Positions 26,716 through 37,287 of a stretch of 64,000 nt of DNA are shown here, in pieces. Source of the DNA: Clostridium hydrogeniformans DSM 21757 (lineage in GTDB: Bacteria > Bacillota > Clostridia > Clostridiales > Clostridiaceae); the NCBI RefSeq assembly GCF_000686705.1, contig NZ_JMLJ01000003.1:310001-374000 (forward strand), read 5' to 3'. How positions within the stretch are numbered: the first letter of the stretch is position 1; the number at the start of each line of letters is the position of its first letter. A model generated the notes under the pieces. That model was not told where the DNA came from and ran no database searches. It was given only the letters and a program-made list of their open reading frames with translations. A program made the translations under genes and the position numbers.

Positions 26716-28005
26716 TTATACAAATATCTTAAAGATTCCCCTAAATAATATAGTCCATATGGAGAAGTCATTTCCCCCAAAAGCTCTAAGGAAATCTGGT
26801 ATAGTTTCAGTAAGAAGTCCAATAGATATACCTGCAAATAAAATTAAAAGTACTCCATTAAGGATACTTGAGATAATAACGCCTCTTACTCCTCCTTCTG
26901 AGTTTGCAAACACTGCAGCTGGACCTATATCAAAGAAACATGCCACTGTTAAAGGTATTAAAGCAACCTTAAATAATCCCATATAAGAAACTATAACTAT
27001 GGTTATAACACTGGATATCATACTTACTATAAAGCCTATTAAAACAGCATTAGGAGCAAAAGGGAATACCATAGGACAATCTAAAGCAGGTACTGCTCCC
27101 TTAATAAACTTATCTGATATTCCTTTAAATGCTGGTATTATTTCAGACATCATAAGTCTTACTCCTGCAAGTAATATGTATAATCCTGCTCCAAAGGTAA
27201 ATCCTTGTATTATAGCATAAACAAAAAAACTAGCGAAAACTTCTTTTCCTTCTCCAAATATCATAACTCTAGAACCTTGTCCCACTATAATTCCCACAGC
27301 TAAATAAACAATAATCATGACTATAGATGTAGTTATTGTAGTCTCTCTTAAAAATCCTAAGGACTTTGGAAGCTTTAAATTCTCTGTAGACTTTTCCTTA
27401 TTTCCAAGAAATCTACCAACATAACCTCCTATTAAACTAAATCCTAGGGTAGTGTGTCCTATAGTAAAGGAATCATCTCCCGTAACATTTTTTACAAAAG
27501 GTCTTATAAGTGCTGGTGTTATTATTATGTATAATGAAAGTATTATAGTTGAAAATATAAATAAGTTCATTCCTGAAAGATTCATTTCTACCCCAATGGA
27601 TACACATATAACTGCCATCCAGAATAATATATGACCTGTTAAAAATACATTCTTTATCCTTGTAAATCTTGCTACTATTATATTTATTATAAAAGCTGAT
27701 AACATAACAATTCCTATAGAGAAACCATAGGTATCAATAAATGCTGTGGTTCCCATATAAGAGGCACCTGCAGCTTCTTCAATTCCATATAGAGCATTAA
27801 AAGCCTTAGATATAGGCTCTATTGCTGCCGCTATAATGTCTACACCCTTCATAAGGACTATTACCCCTACTATGGTCTTTCCTGTTCCTTTTATTATATC
27901 CTCTATGGATTTCTTTTGAAAAATTAATCCTAGGAGACTTATTATTCCTAAAAATAGAGGTGGTTGTTTCATTATTTCATTAACTAAAAAACTTATTCCC
28001 TTCAT
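26716..28005 (-). CDS. PTS IIC component, ascorbate (UlaA/SgaT) family
   Basis: The 429-residue membrane protein matches the L-ascorbate PTS permease family (UlaA). Shared segments include LTGHILFW, FTIGHTTLGF, FLGNKEKSTENLKLP, a GVRLMMSEIIPAFKGIS segment and IKGAVPALDCPMVFPFAPNAV. About eleven membrane helices are apparent. The IIC domain forms the sugar channel; phosphorylation comes from the IIB and IIA proteins encoded just before it (17-base gap to IIB). Substrate is probably ascorbate or another sugar acid or pentitol, since many clostridial relatives lack tested substrates. AGAAGG precedes the ATG. Confidence 0.9.
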   Translation of the reverse strand: MKGISFLVNEIMKQPPLFLGIISLLGLIFQKKSIEDIIKGTGKTIVGVIVLMKGVDIIAAAIEPISKAFNALYGIEEAAGASYMGTTAFIDTYGFSIGIVMLSAFIINIIVARFTRIKNVFLTGHILFWMAVICVSIGVEMNLSGMNLFIFSTIILSLYIIITPALIRPFVKNVTGDDSFTIGHTTLGFSLIGGYVGRFLGNKEKSTENLKLPKSLGFLRETTITTSIVMIIVYLAVGIIVGQGSRVMIFGEGKEVFASFFVYAIIQGFTFGAGLYILLAGVRLMMSEIIPAFKGISDKFIKGAVPALDCPMVFPFAPNAVLIGFIVSMISSVITIVIVSYMGLFKVALIPLTVACFFDIGPAAVFANSEGGVRGVIISSILNGVLLILFAGISIGLLTETIPDFLRAFGGNDFSIWTILFRGIFKIFV

Positions 28006-28021
28006 AATTACCTTCTAGATG

Positions 28022-28312
28022 TTATTTTAAAATTCCCTTTATAACATCTAATCCTTTCTCTTTTATTTCATCTTTACTTAAAAAATTATTTATTTCTATA
28101 ACTGGTACCTTAACCTTACTTTTTAACTCTTCATAAAACTCTTTAGATGTAAATATTAAGTCACAGTTATTAGATGGAGCTGCCATTATCTCTTCTGAAA
28201 AAACTTCTGCATCTATACTTTCACTATTTAAAACACTTTCAATATTCATCTTTAATATTAAGCTTGTTCCTACTCCAAATCCACATACTGTCATTATCTT
28301 AATTTTATTCAT
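28022..28312 (-). CDS. PTS IIB component, ascorbate/lactose-like fold
   Basis: The 96-residue IIB has the phosphocysteine loop VCGFGVGTSL near residues 7-16, like the VCGNGLGSS loop of UlaB. It receives phosphate from IIA and passes it to the sugar in the IIC channel. The ATG at 28312 is chosen because GGGG lies seven bases upstream; a longer frame to 28378 overlaps the end of the IIA gene and has no ribosome binding site. It is the middle gene of IIA-IIB-IIC. Confidence 0.88.
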   Translation of the reverse strand: MNKIKIMTVCGFGVGTSLILKMNIESVLNSESIDAEVFSEEIMAAPSNNCDLIFTSKEFYEELKSKVKVPVIEINNFLSKDEIKEKGLDVIKGILK

Positions 28313-28370
28313 GTTATTCCCCCTTATCTTATAAATAATTAAGCTATTTTTTATAAGGAACAATAAACTC

Positions 28371-28805
28371 TTATACATTAATAGCTTTTAAAACTTTTTC
28401 CTTATCCTTTTCTTCCATTAAGTATTTTATATTTTTTTCATCACTTAAAAACTCTGCAATACTTCCTAAAGCTTCTATATGATTACTCTTACTGGTAGCT
28501 GCAAGGGTAAGTACCACATATACAGGATCCTTATCACAATTAAAATTTACTGGCTTCTTTAAAGTAATTAAGCTTATAGCATCTTCTTTAACATTCTCAC
28601 TAGGTCTTCCGTGGGCTATGGCTACCCCATTAGTTATAACTATATAAGGACCAAATTTCTCTACCACTTCTATGGCATCATTTATATAAGCTTTTTCAAC
28701 CTTGTTCTCTTTAACAAGAAGATTACCTGAAACTTCTATAGCATCTTTCCAAGTATTAGCATCCACCTGAAGTTCCACAGTATTATAAGTTAAAAGTTTT
28801 TTCAA
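28371..28805 (-). CDS. PTS IIA component (mannitol/fructose-type, UlaC-like)
   Basis: The 144-residue protein belongs to the PTS EIIA type 2 family. The phosphoacceptor histidine lies in NGVAIAHGRPSE near residue 65. It takes phosphate from HPr and passes it to IIB. The start is a TTG at 28805 preceded by GGAGGTGAG. It is the first gene of the operon. No PTS-type activator gene is adjacent. Confidence 0.88.
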   Translation of the reverse strand: MKKLLTYNTVELQVDANTWKDAIEVSGNLLVKENKVEKAYINDAIEVVEKFGPYIVITNGVAIAHGRPSENVKEDAISLITLKKPVNFNCDKDPVYVVLTLAATSKSNHIEALGSIAEFLSDEKNIKYLMEEKDKEKVLKAINV

Positions 28806-29018
28806 AATGTTCTCACCTCCCCATAACTCCTTATTAATTATAAGAAATAAATCACTTTATTTCTAGGAAACCTTTCATGTATTTATAATACTTATAGAAA
28901 TTCATATTTCTATAGAAAATTCTTATATACTCTACAACTATTTATTATTGTGATTTTAAAGTCTAGCCTAAAAGAGTCATATATAAAAAATAGTATAACC
29001 TAAGTTATGGGAATAAAA

Positions 29019-29076
29019 CGTACCCTATAAAATAGACTTTTTATCATGTCTACTCTATAGGGTACATTTTACTTTT
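29019..29076 (-). terminator. Terminator of the ABC-2 transporter operon
   Basis: GTACCCTATA pairs with TATAGGGTAC, extended by TAGAC/GTCTA after a small bulge, just after the permease stop codon. Confidence 0.7.
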
Positions 29077-29086
29077 TATAAGAATT

Positions 29087-30319
29087 TTATATAAGTATAT
29101 CTTTTCTCTTAAAATTAATATGTGCTATGGTATAAGATACTAAAATAGTAATAACCATAACTATAATACCATTTCTTATGGTTATACTAGGGTTTTTATA
29201 CATCATAGCCAAGTCCCCACTTAATACTGAAGGAGCTTGTCCATAGGTTATAAAAATAAAGTGTGATATCTTTTTTAAGGAGCTTATAGCATTTACTAAC
29301 ACACTATATATTATAAAAAATGAAGTAGATACTGCCATAGATATCATACTACTCTTAAATATAGTAGACATTAAAAATACTACAGAACAAACTGTAACTA
29401 TAAATAAAGTTTGGTAAGCTAAAGCTTTTAAAAGGAAGGCTGCTATAGTAATAATTTCACCACTTCCCTTAACCATATTAATAGGATGTGATCCATCTAC
29501 AACCCTTGTTAAATCAAAAGCATATTGGGTTCCATATATCACAGGATAATTGGAGTTTCCAAAACCTTTAATTACCCCCATAACAATAAATGAAAGGACT
29601 TCTACAGATAGAATCATAGCTATACATACAATTACAAGAGATATAAATTTTGAGAAAAGTACCTTTCCCCTACTTATAGGTTGTACAAGTAAAAACTTTA
29701 AAGTAGGTGGTGTACATTCTCCTGATACCATATCACTACCAAATATAGATAATCCAATTGTTAAGAATATAAGTCCTAAAATACTTATTACTGTCATTAT
29801 ATGATTATATCCATTAAGAACATAAGGCTTTTCAGGGGTAATTCCATTTTCCTTTAAATATTTATATAATTTTAATTGATTTTCATCCCTAACTTTATGT
29901 TCATCAGGTATATCAGCATTCTTAAGCCTAGATTCTATATCTTTTATTTCCTTATCTAAATCTAAAGGAAATGGTTCATCTCCTTTACCCTCTGCTATTA
30001 ATTTCTTAGCTTCCTTAGTGCTATTTTCCATATCCTCTTTATTTCTTTCCATACTTTCTTTCTTTATTTTAAGTTCAGGATCATCCTTTGTTTTCAAACT
30101 ATCTTCCATTGATTTTATTTGATCCTTATAATAATCAATCTGTGATTCTGAATTCTTAACCATTTGTTTAGGTGAATCAATTTTTTTCATATAATTTGCT
30201 TCTCTATTCAAACCATAGGATAAAAGACCAATTAGTGCTATAAACATAACAAATACTACCCAAGTCTTTCCCCTTGAAAGTATTTTTATAATTTCATTTT
30301 TAATTAGCGTAAAAATCAT
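29087..30319 (-). CDS. ABC-2 type transporter permease
   Basis: The 410-residue membrane protein has one N-terminal helix (about 18-36), a long charged, probably coiled-coil extracellular segment rich in lysine and glutamate (about 45-150), and then five or so membrane helices. This layout (ABC-2 family with a large first loop) is common in clostridial export or antibiotic-resistance type systems. Its ATG overlaps the stop of the ATPase gene (TAATG), so the pair is translationally coupled. Substrate unknown. Confidence 0.88.
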   Translation of the reverse strand: MIFTLIKNEIIKILSRGKTWVVFVMFIALIGLLSYGLNREANYMKKIDSPKQMVKNSESQIDYYKDQIKSMEDSLKTKDDPELKIKKESMERNKEDMENSTKEAKKLIAEGKGDEPFPLDLDKEIKDIESRLKNADIPDEHKVRDENQLKLYKYLKENGITPEKPYVLNGYNHIMTVISILGLIFLTIGLSIFGSDMVSGECTPPTLKFLLVQPISRGKVLFSKFISLVIVCIAMILSVEVLSFIVMGVIKGFGNSNYPVIYGTQYAFDLTRVVDGSHPINMVKGSGEIITIAAFLLKALAYQTLFIVTVCSVVFLMSTIFKSSMISMAVSTSFFIIYSVLVNAISSLKKISHFIFITYGQAPSVLSGDLAMMYKNPSITIRNGIIVMVITILVSYTIAHINFKRKDILI

Positions 30320-31230
30320 TATTTCTCTCCCCCTTCCATAATCTCCATATACCTTTGCTCAAGCCCTCTATGTCTTCTATAAATTTCATCTACTTCTATA
30401 TCTACTGCTACTAAATCCTTTACTAGGCCTGGTATTTGTCCACTTTCCACCTTAATAATTATTCCTTCTTCCTTTTTATTAAAGCTAATAACCCTCTCTA
30501 TGGATGGTAAACTTGTCATAGCTACCTCTTCATTTCTTGTAAGCAGTACCACAGTTTCTTCTTCTGTATCCATACCACTTTTATTTATGCTTTCTACAGA
30601 TTTTATAGTTCCATGGTTTATAAATGCAACCCTATCACATAACTGTTCTACTTCACTTAAAATATGGGAAGATACAAAAACTGCTATTCTCTCTCTTAAT
30701 GCCGCTCTTTTAACTATTTCCCTAAATTCAATAATTCCATTTGGGTCTAATCCATTAGTAGGTTCATCTAAGATTAATAACTTTGGGTTAGATAATAAGG
30801 CAGCACCTAGTCCAAGTCTTTGTTTCATTCCTAAGGAATATTTTTTAACCTTATCATCTATTCTGCCTTCTAATCCTACAAGTTTTATTACTTCCTCTAC
30901 CCTATCCTTTGAAACCTTTCTAATCCTAGCTATTTGCATAAGATTTTCTCTTCCTGATAAATACTTATATAGTTCTGGATTTTCAACCACTGCCCCTACA
31001 TTTCTAAGAGCCTCTTCCCTGTGGGTTTTAAGATCCTTATCCATTATTCTTATAGTACCTTTATCTTGGTTTATAAGCCCTACTATCATTCTTATGGTTG
31101 TAGTCTTTCCTGCTCCATTAGGTCCTAAAAAACCAAATATTTCTCCTTCATTAACCTCTAGGGATAAGTCTTTTATTATTTCTCGCTTTCCTAGGGATTT
31201 ATATAGATTTTTAATTTCTAAAGCCTTCAT
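30319..31230 (-). CDS. ABC transporter ATPase (DrrA/BcrA-type)
   Basis: The 303-residue ATPase has Walker A GPNGAGKTT near residue 36, signature YSLGMKQRLGLG, Walker B LLILDEPTNGLD, and the H-loop SSHILSEV, followed by a C-terminal regulatory extension of about 90 residues usual for BcrA-type exporters. It pairs with the ABC-2 permease downstream. The operon has no neighbouring two-component regulator, so a resistance role cannot be inferred. Confidence 0.93.
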   Translation of the reverse strand: MKALEIKNLYKSLGKREIIKDLSLEVNEGEIFGFLGPNGAGKTTTIRMIVGLINQDKGTIRIMDKDLKTHREEALRNVGAVVENPELYKYLSGRENLMQIARIRKVSKDRVEEVIKLVGLEGRIDDKVKKYSLGMKQRLGLGAALLSNPKLLILDEPTNGLDPNGIIEFREIVKRAALRERIAVFVSSHILSEVEQLCDRVAFINHGTIKSVESINKSGMDTEEETVVLLTRNEEVAMTSLPSIERVISFNKKEEGIIIKVESGQIPGLVKDLVAVDIEVDEIYRRHRGLEQRYMEIMEGGEK

Positions 31231-31416
31231 AGTTTCACTCCTAATTATAATATTTTACCCTGTATCAACCCTTGTTACATGCATGAAATGTAAGTAATTA
31301 CATTTTATGCAATTACTTTCTGTAAACAATTATATCATATAAGTAATTATATAACCTAAAGCTTTAGAAATCTGAAAGTATTTCTTAAGAAATTATTAAA
31401 TAGTAGTTTTTATATG

Positions 31417-31555
31417 AGGCTTTAAGTTTAAAATTTAATTCATCCCCATATCTAAACATTATAAATAAAATATATTTTAATGAATAAATTAATGCTTTAT
31501 ATTAAAATCCTATATAGGGTTTTCAATTTAAAATTCATCTTATGCACTACTTAAG
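31417..31555 (+). repeat. Dispersed intergenic repeat, copy D
   Basis: Blocks in the same order as at 19.8 kb: GGCTTTAAGTTTAAAATTTA, then TATATTTTAATGAATAAATT (31471-31490), CTTTATATTAAAATCCTATA and a second GGGTTTTCAATTTAAAATT block. It fills most of the 31231-31627 gap between the ABC operon and the gpmI terminator. Confidence 0.55.
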
Positions 31556-31627
31556 ATCTAAGGTTTTAAAGGATTTAAGTGCATGTATAAGTTAAGATTT
31601 AAGCTAAAAACCCTATAATTAAAGTAA

Positions 31628-31668
31628 AAAAACAGAATCCTAACTAATGTTAGAATTCTGTTTTATAT
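31628..31668 (-). terminator. Terminator of gpmI
   Basis: ACAGAATCCTAAC and GTTAGAATTCTGT pair with one mismatch around a four-base loop, followed on the minus strand by a T-rich run. Confidence 0.8.
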
Positions 31669-31678
31669 AATATATTAA

Positions 31679-33208
31679 TTATTTTATTAAACTCTTACCT
31701 GTCATTTCCTCTGGAACTGGAAGACCTATAACATTAAGCATTGTTGGTGCTATATCACTTAATCTTCCGCCTTCTCTCATTTCCTTAGCATCCTTTGATA
31801 CATATATGAAAGGAACTGGCTCTGTTGTATGAGAAGTCATTGGCTTTCCTGTAGAGTAATCTATCATTTGCTCTGCATTACCATGGTCAGCAGTTATAAA
31901 TACTGTTCCATCCTTTTCTAGAACTTTTTCAACTACTCTTCCAAGGCAAGTATCTACTGCTTCTACAGCCTTCTTAGCTGCTTCAAATACTCCTGTATGT
32001 CCTACCATATCTGGATTAGCATAATTTACTATTACAACATCATACTTATCAGAGTCTAATCTACTTATTAATTCATCTGTAAGTTCATAAGCACTCATCT
32101 CTGGTTTTAAGTCATAAGTAGCTACCTTTGGAGATGGTATTAACGCTCTATCTTCTCCACTATTTGGAGTTTCAACTCCTCCATTAAAGAAGAAGGTTAC
32201 GTGAGCATATTTTTCTGTTTCTGCCATTCTTAATTGTGTCTTATCATTCTTAGCTAGGTATTCACCTAAAGTATTAGAGTAACTTTGTGGCTTATATGCT
32301 ACATGAACATTTTCTATAGTTTTATCATATTGAGTCATAGTTACAAAAGTAAGATCTAAGTTTTCTCTTTTAAATCCTTCAAAAACTTTATCATTTATTG
32401 CTCTTGTAATTTCTCTAGCTCTATCTGGTCTAAAATTAAAGAAGATAATAGAATCCCCATTTTGGATTTTAGCTACTGGCTTCTCATCCTTCATAATAAC
32501 ACATGGTAGAACAAACTCATCTGTCTTATTATCATTATAAGACTTTTCTATATAGTTTACTGGATTTATTGCAGTTTCGCCTTTTCCAAGAACCATAGCA
32601 TTGTAGGCAAGTTCTACTCTTTCCCATCTATTATCTCTATCCATTGCATAGTATCTTCCTGATAAAGTAGCAATTTCACCTACACCAAGGTCTTCCATAT
32701 AAGCTTTAAGCTCTTCTACAGTTCCCTTACCTGATGTTGGAGAAACATCTCTACCATCCATAAAAGCATGAACATAAACCTTTGAAAGTCCCTTTTCCTT
32801 AGCCATTCTTAAAAGACCTTTTAAGTGATCTATATGAGAGTGAACTCCCCCATCAGATAATAATCCAAGAAGATGAAGAGCTGTTCCCTTATCTTTTGCA
32901 TTATTCATAGCTAAGTTTAGTTCTTCATTGTTTAAATAAGCTCCTTCTTCTATTTCCTTTGTGATTCTAGTAAGCTCTTGATAAACAACTCTTCCAGCAC
33001 CTATATTTAAGTGTCCCACTTCTGAGTTACCCATTTGTCCTTGTGGAAGTCCAACATCTAATCCACTAGCTGCAATTTGTGTATGTGGGTAGTTATTAAA
33101 ACATTTATCATAATTAGGCTTATTTGCTGCAAGTACAGCATTACCATCAACCTTATCACTTATTCCAAATCCATCTAATATCATTAACATAACTGGTTTT
33201 TTAGCCAT
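31679..33208 (-). CDS. gpmI: 2,3-bisphosphoglycerate-independent phosphoglycerate mutase
   Basis: The 509-residue enzyme interconverts 3- and 2-phosphoglycerate with two Mn2+ ions. Seen: MLMILDGFG with the first metal aspartate, the catalytic serine in QMGNSEVGHLNIGAGR near residue 62, DGRDVSP, RYYAMDRDNRWER, and the C-terminal metal site FITADHGNAE. GGAGGGATATT precedes the ATG. It follows tpiA but a terminator and a 370-base gap intervene. Confidence 0.98.
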   Translation of the reverse strand: MAKKPVMLMILDGFGISDKVDGNAVLAANKPNYDKCFNNYPHTQIAASGLDVGLPQGQMGNSEVGHLNIGAGRVVYQELTRITKEIEEGAYLNNEELNLAMNNAKDKGTALHLLGLLSDGGVHSHIDHLKGLLRMAKEKGLSKVYVHAFMDGRDVSPTSGKGTVEELKAYMEDLGVGEIATLSGRYYAMDRDNRWERVELAYNAMVLGKGETAINPVNYIEKSYNDNKTDEFVLPCVIMKDEKPVAKIQNGDSIIFFNFRPDRAREITRAINDKVFEGFKRENLDLTFVTMTQYDKTIENVHVAYKPQSYSNTLGEYLAKNDKTQLRMAETEKYAHVTFFFNGGVETPNSGEDRALIPSPKVATYDLKPEMSAYELTDELISRLDSDKYDVVIVNYANPDMVGHTGVFEAAKKAVEAVDTCLGRVVEKVLEKDGTVFITADHGNAEQMIDYSTGKPMTSHTTEPVPFIYVSKDAKEMREGGRLSDIAPTMLNVIGLPVPEEMTGKSLIK

Positions 33209-33486
33209 AATATCCCTCCTAAACCTAAAGTCCTAATTCTTATTATATTTATGTGATATTTATCCTAATAAACTTAGCTATCTTTTAGAGAATAAATAGC
33301 TTAATTAAAAGGATTGATTTTGTTCTCTGGCTCTATTAAAGCCTAAACAAAACTTAAACTTAATTTTAAAAATTTTATTTTAACTATTATAAGACTTATA
33401 AATCTTAATATTATTGTTTTTCTTTTATTAACTTAATTATACTCTTTATGTAATAAAAAAGACAATAGATATAAGGAATGGTTATC

Positions 33487-33535
33487 AATTAAGAGGGATT
33501 ATCAAAACATTTTCACCTCTCAATCCCTCTTAATT
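33487..33535 (-). terminator. Terminator between tpiA and gpmI
   Basis: AATTAAGAGGGATT (33487-33500) and AATCCCTCTTAATT (33522-33535) form a perfect 14-bp stem after tpiA. The rest of the 33209-33584 gap shows no other feature. Confidence 0.75.
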
Positions 33536-33584
33536 GTTTAAGCTTACTTAAAGTCTTAAAACTTACCTTTAACTATTGTCTATG

Positions 33585-34337
33585 CTATTTATCAAAATTT
33601 ACAATTCCAGCAAAGTCTGAAGCTACAAGGCTTGCTCCCCCAACTAAAGCTCCATCTATGTGTGGTTTTGCCATTTGCTCTTTTATAGTTCCTGGCTTAA
33701 CAGATCCACCATATTGTATTCTTACCTTATCTGCTACTTCTTTTCCATGTAATCCTTCTACAATGCTTCTTATAGCTCCTATTGTGTCATTAGCTTGATC
33801 TGAAGTTGCAGTCTTACCTGTTCCTATTGCCCAGATTGGCTCATATGCTATAACAAGATCTTCTACTTCTTCCTTAGTAAGTCCCATAACATCAAGTTTA
33901 ACTTGAGCTCCTATAACTTCATTAGTTATATTAGCTTCTCTCTCTTCTAAGCTTTCTCCAACACATAGTATAGGAGTTATGTTGTGGCTAAATGCTGCCT
34001 TAATCTTCTTATTTACAGTTTCATCTGTTTCATTAAAGTATTGTCTTCTTTCACTATGTCCTATTACTACATAATGAACTCCCATATCTTCAAGCATTCC
34101 TGGAGCTATTTCTCCAGTAAAGGCACCCTTTTCTTCAAAGTGCATGTTTTGAGCTCCTATTTTTATATCAGTTCCTTCTACTGCTTTTAATGCAGCATCT
34201 AATGATGTGAAAGGTACGCAAAGAACTACATCACAGTTTGCTCCTTTAACAAGTGGCTTTAATTCCTCTATTGTTTTAACTGTTTCAGAAACAGTATAGT
34301 GCATTTTCCAGTTTCCAGCTATTATTGACTTTCTCAT
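33585..34337 (-). CDS. tpiA: Triosephosphate isomerase
   Basis: The 250-residue TIM-barrel enzyme interconverts dihydroxyacetone phosphate and glyceraldehyde 3-phosphate. The substrate lysine is in GNWKMH (about residues 8-13), the catalytic histidine in [11 protein letters not shown] near 95, the catalytic glutamate in [13 protein letters not shown] near 165, and the flexible loop and GGSVKPG phosphate site follow. AAAGGAG precedes the ATG. A long A+T stem (34355-34408, arms TAATTTATAATT/AATTATAAATTA) lies in its leader. Confidence 0.98.
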   Translation of the reverse strand: MRKSIIAGNWKMHYTVSETVKTIEELKPLVKGANCDVVLCVPFTSLDAALKAVEGTDIKIGAQNMHFEEKGAFTGEIAPGMLEDMGVHYVVIGHSERRQYFNETDETVNKKIKAAFSHNITPILCVGESLEEREANITNEVIGAQVKLDVMGLTKEEVEDLVIAYEPIWAIGTGKTATSDQANDTIGAIRSIVEGLHGKEVADKVRIQYGGSVKPGTIKEQMAKPHIDGALVGGASLVASDFAGIVNFDK

Positions 34338-34577
34338 TGTTAAACACTCCTTTTAATTTTAATTTATAATTCACCATTGATAACTAATCAATAGCCAATT
34401 ATAAATTAAACTTAGGTATTTTAAGAAAATAATTAGTCAAATATGCCCTTAATATCCTATGGAAGTTCAGTAAATATAATATGCTTTTAAAAATTATATA
34501 AACATAGTGTCTTCACCAAGTATAACATAAGATATATAAGCATAATGACTAATTATTTAATTGAAAAATTTTATATA

Positions 34578-35771
34578 TTATTTATTATTTAAAGCTGATA
34601 TTCCTGGAAGGTCTTTTCCTTCTAAGAACTCAAGAGATGCTCCACCACCTGTTGATATATGAGTCATTTTATCTCCAAAGCCTAATATATTAACAGCAGC
34701 TGCACTATCTCCTCCCCCAATGATTGTTGTAGCATCTGAGCCTGCCATAGCTTTTGCAACTTCTATAGTTCCCTTAGCAAAGTTTTCAAACTCAAATACT
34801 CCCATTGGTCCATTCCATATTACAGTTTTAGCTTCCTTAACTGCATCAGCATAAATTTTTGAAGTTTTTGGTCCTATATCAAGTCCCATATGTCCTTCTG
34901 GTATATTTTGATCCTCTGTTATAACTGGAGTTGCATCACTGCTAAACTTATCTCCAACTACATTATCTAATGGAAGTAATAGCTTAACACCCTTAGCCTT
35001 AGCTTTCTCCATCATTTCTTTAGCGTAATCCACCTTATCTGCTTCAAGTAATGAAGTTCCGATTTCATATCCTTGAGCTTTTAAGAAGGTATATGCCATT
35101 CCTCCTCCTATTATTAGGGTATCTACCTTATCTAATAGGTTGTTTATAACATTTATCTTATCTGAAACCTTAGCTCCTCCAAGTATTGCAACAAAAGGTC
35201 TCTCTGGATTTTCAACAGCTTCTCCAAGGAACTTAAGCTCCTTTTGTATTAAATATCCACATGCTGCTTCATTTACAAAGTTTGTTACTCCAACTGTTGA
35301 ACAGTGAGCTCTATGAGCTGTTCCAAAGGCATCATTTACATAAACATCAGCTAAAGATGCAAGATCCTTTGAGAAAGTCTCTTCATTCTTTCCTTCTTCT
35401 TTTCTAAATCTTGTGTTTTGAAGAAGTACTACATCCCCATCCTTCATTGACTCTACTGCCTTCTTAGCATTTTCTCCAACTACATTGTCATCTGCTGCAA
35501 AAACAACTTCTTTTCCTAACATTTCAGATAGTCTCTTAGCTACTGGCTCAAGGCTTAATGCTGGATCTGGACCCTTAGCCTTTCCAAGGTGAGAACATAG
35601 TATAACTCTTCCACCATTGTCTACTAAGTACTTTATAGTTGGCATTGCTCCAACTAATCTGTTTTCATCAGTGATTTTGCCCTCACTTAGTGGTACGTTA
35701 AAATCACATCTTACTAATACCTTTTTACCTTTAACTTGTAAATCTTCTACAGTCTTCTTATTAAATTTCAT
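34578..35771 (-). CDS. pgk: Phosphoglycerate kinase
   Basis: The 397-residue enzyme makes ATP from 1,3-bisphosphoglycerate. N-terminal substrate residues are in [10 protein letters not shown] near 23, [10 protein letters not shown] and [14 protein letters not shown]; the nucleotide domain has [11 protein letters not shown] near 210 and [11 protein letters not shown] near 370. The ATG at 35771 is preferred over the GTG at 35780 because AGGTGG lies five bases before the ATG and the GTG is part of that element. A 22-base perfect palindrome at 35849-35870 (CAAACTTTTAT and complement) is in its upstream region. Confidence 0.98.
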   Translation of the reverse strand: MKFNKKTVEDLQVKGKKVLVRCDFNVPLSEGKITDENRLVGAMPTIKYLVDNGGRVILCSHLGKAKGPDPALSLEPVAKRLSEMLGKEVVFAADDNVVGENAKKAVESMKDGDVVLLQNTRFRKEEGKNEETFSKDLASLADVYVNDAFGTAHRAHCSTVGVTNFVNEAACGYLIQKELKFLGEAVENPERPFVAILGGAKVSDKINVINNLLDKVDTLIIGGGMAYTFLKAQGYEIGTSLLEADKVDYAKEMMEKAKAKGVKLLLPLDNVVGDKFSSDATPVITEDQNIPEGHMGLDIGPKTSKIYADAVKEAKTVIWNGPMGVFEFENFAKGTIEVAKAMAGSDATTIIGGGDSAAAVNILGFGDKMTHISTGGGASLEFLEGKDLPGISALNNK

Positions 35772-36058
35772 TTTATCCACCTCTTTACTTTCTATTGATG
35801 GTACTACATAAATTTATCCTAACCTTAAAGTCCTATCATCTATAATTTCAAACTTTTATATAAAAGTTTGAAAACTTTAGAATGAAACTACCTAGAACTT
35901 AAGATAAATAAAACTCATGTAAATTAAGCTAAATTTTATATTTTAATGTTTAATTAAAGCCATAAATATTATATCATAGAAATAATTATTCCAATAAGCA
36001 TATATTATTATAAAATATTATACATTTTAAAAACTTATATCATATTATGTGTTATACA

Positions 36059-36103
36059 AAAGGTCTGGCCTTATAGCCTAAGATAACTACAAAACCAGAC
36101 CTA
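36059..36103 (-). terminator. Terminator of gap
   Basis: AGGTCTGG and CCAGACCT pair around a large A/T-rich loop and are followed on the minus strand by five T. It separates gap from pgk. Confidence 0.6.
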
Positions 36104-36138
36104 TATATGCCTTTAATTTGCTCTATTTAAAGTTTTAA

Positions 36139-37143
36139 TTATTTTGCAGCATTAACAAAATACTTTAAAGTTCTTATTAATTGAGAAGTGTAAGACATTT
36201 CATTGTCATACCAAGAAGCAACCTTAACTAATTGCTCTCCATTAACTTCCATAACCTTAGTTTGAGTTCCATCAAATAATGAACCGAAGTTTATTCCTAT
36301 GATATCAGAAGATACTAATGGCTCTTCAGTATATCCAAATGATTCATTACTTGCAGCCTTCATTTCAGCGTTTATTTCTTCAACTGTAACCTTCTTACCT
36401 AAAGTACATACAAGCTCTGTTAAAGAACCAGTTATAACTGGAACTCTTTGAGCTCCTCCATCAAGCTTTCCAGCAAGTTCTGGTATAACTAATCCTATAG
36501 CCTTAGCTGCTCCAGTTGAGTTTGGAACTATGTTTGCAGCTGCTGCTCTTGCTCTTCTTAAGTCCTTCTTAGAGTGAGGTGCATCTAAAGTATTTTGGTC
36601 GTTTGTGTAAGCGTGGATTGTTGTCATAAATCCTTTTGTCATACCAAACTTATCATTTAATACCTTAGCCATTGGTGCTAAACAGTTTGTTGTACAAGAT
36701 GCTCCAGATATAACTGTTTCTGATCCATCTAATACATTTTGGTTTACGTTAAATACAACTGTTTTTAAATCTCCTGTTGCTGGTGCAGATATAACAACCT
36801 TCTTAGCTCCAGCTTGGATGTGTCCTTCTGCCTTTTCCTTTGATGCGAAGAAACCTGTACATTCTAGAACTACGTCTACTCCAAGTTCTCCCCAAGGTAA
36901 GTCAGCTGGGTTTCTTTCAGCAGTAACTTTTATTTCTTTTCCATTAACTACGAAAGCTCCTTCTTTAACTTCTATATCTCCATTGAATCTTCCTTGAGCT
37001 GAGTCATACTTAAATAAGTGTGCTAATGTTTGTGCGTCTGTTAAGTCGTTTATAGCAACAACTTGAAACTCAGGGTTTTCAATCATTAATCTTAATGCTA
37101 ATCTTCCTATTCTACCAAATCCGTTAATTGCAACTTTTACCAT
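36139..37143 (-). CDS. gap: Glyceraldehyde-3-phosphate dehydrogenase
   Basis: The 334-residue NAD-dependent enzyme has the Rossmann motif [13 protein letters not shown] near residue 6, the catalytic cysteine in [15 protein letters not shown] near 150, the histidine in TIHAYTNDQ near 178, and the [11 protein letters not shown] segment. Aspartate at the end of strand 2 (AINDLTD) fits NAD preference. AGGAGG precedes the ATG. It follows cggR with a 136-base gap, so CggR control should reach it. Confidence 0.98.
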   Translation of the reverse strand: MVKVAINGFGRIGRLALRLMIENPEFQVVAINDLTDAQTLAHLFKYDSAQGRFNGDIEVKEGAFVVNGKEIKVTAERNPADLPWGELGVDVVLECTGFFASKEKAEGHIQAGAKKVVISAPATGDLKTVVFNVNQNVLDGSETVISGASCTTNCLAPMAKVLNDKFGMTKGFMTTIHAYTNDQNTLDAPHSKKDLRRARAAAANIVPNSTGAAKAIGLVIPELAGKLDGGAQRVPVITGSLTELVCTLGKKVTVEEINAEMKAASNESFGYTEEPLVSSDIIGINFGSLFDGTQTKVMEVNGEQLVKVASWYDNEMSYTSQLIRTLKYFVNAAK

Positions 37144-37251
37144 TACAAATACCTCCTAAAACTTTTATATAAATTTATTTATAATAAATATTTATAATAA
37201 ATATCTATATACATATTTAATATTTAAGATAAGATAGCTTTTTATGCATTT

Positions 37252-37287
37252 TTCTTATTCTTAAACATGATTCTTATTCTTAAACAT
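37252..37287. repeat. 19-bp tandem duplication spanning the cggR stop codon
   Basis: TTCTTATTCTTAAACAT occurs at 37252-37268 and again at 37271-37287. The second copy contains the cggR stop; the first lies just past it. It is a small tandem duplication without obvious function. Confidence 0.7.

Noticed and set aside
28806-29018. Sigma-54 promoter for the PTS operon
   Set aside because: rpoN is in the window and PTS operons are often sigma-54 dependent, but I found no convincing GG/GC -24/-12 pair and no activator gene nearby.
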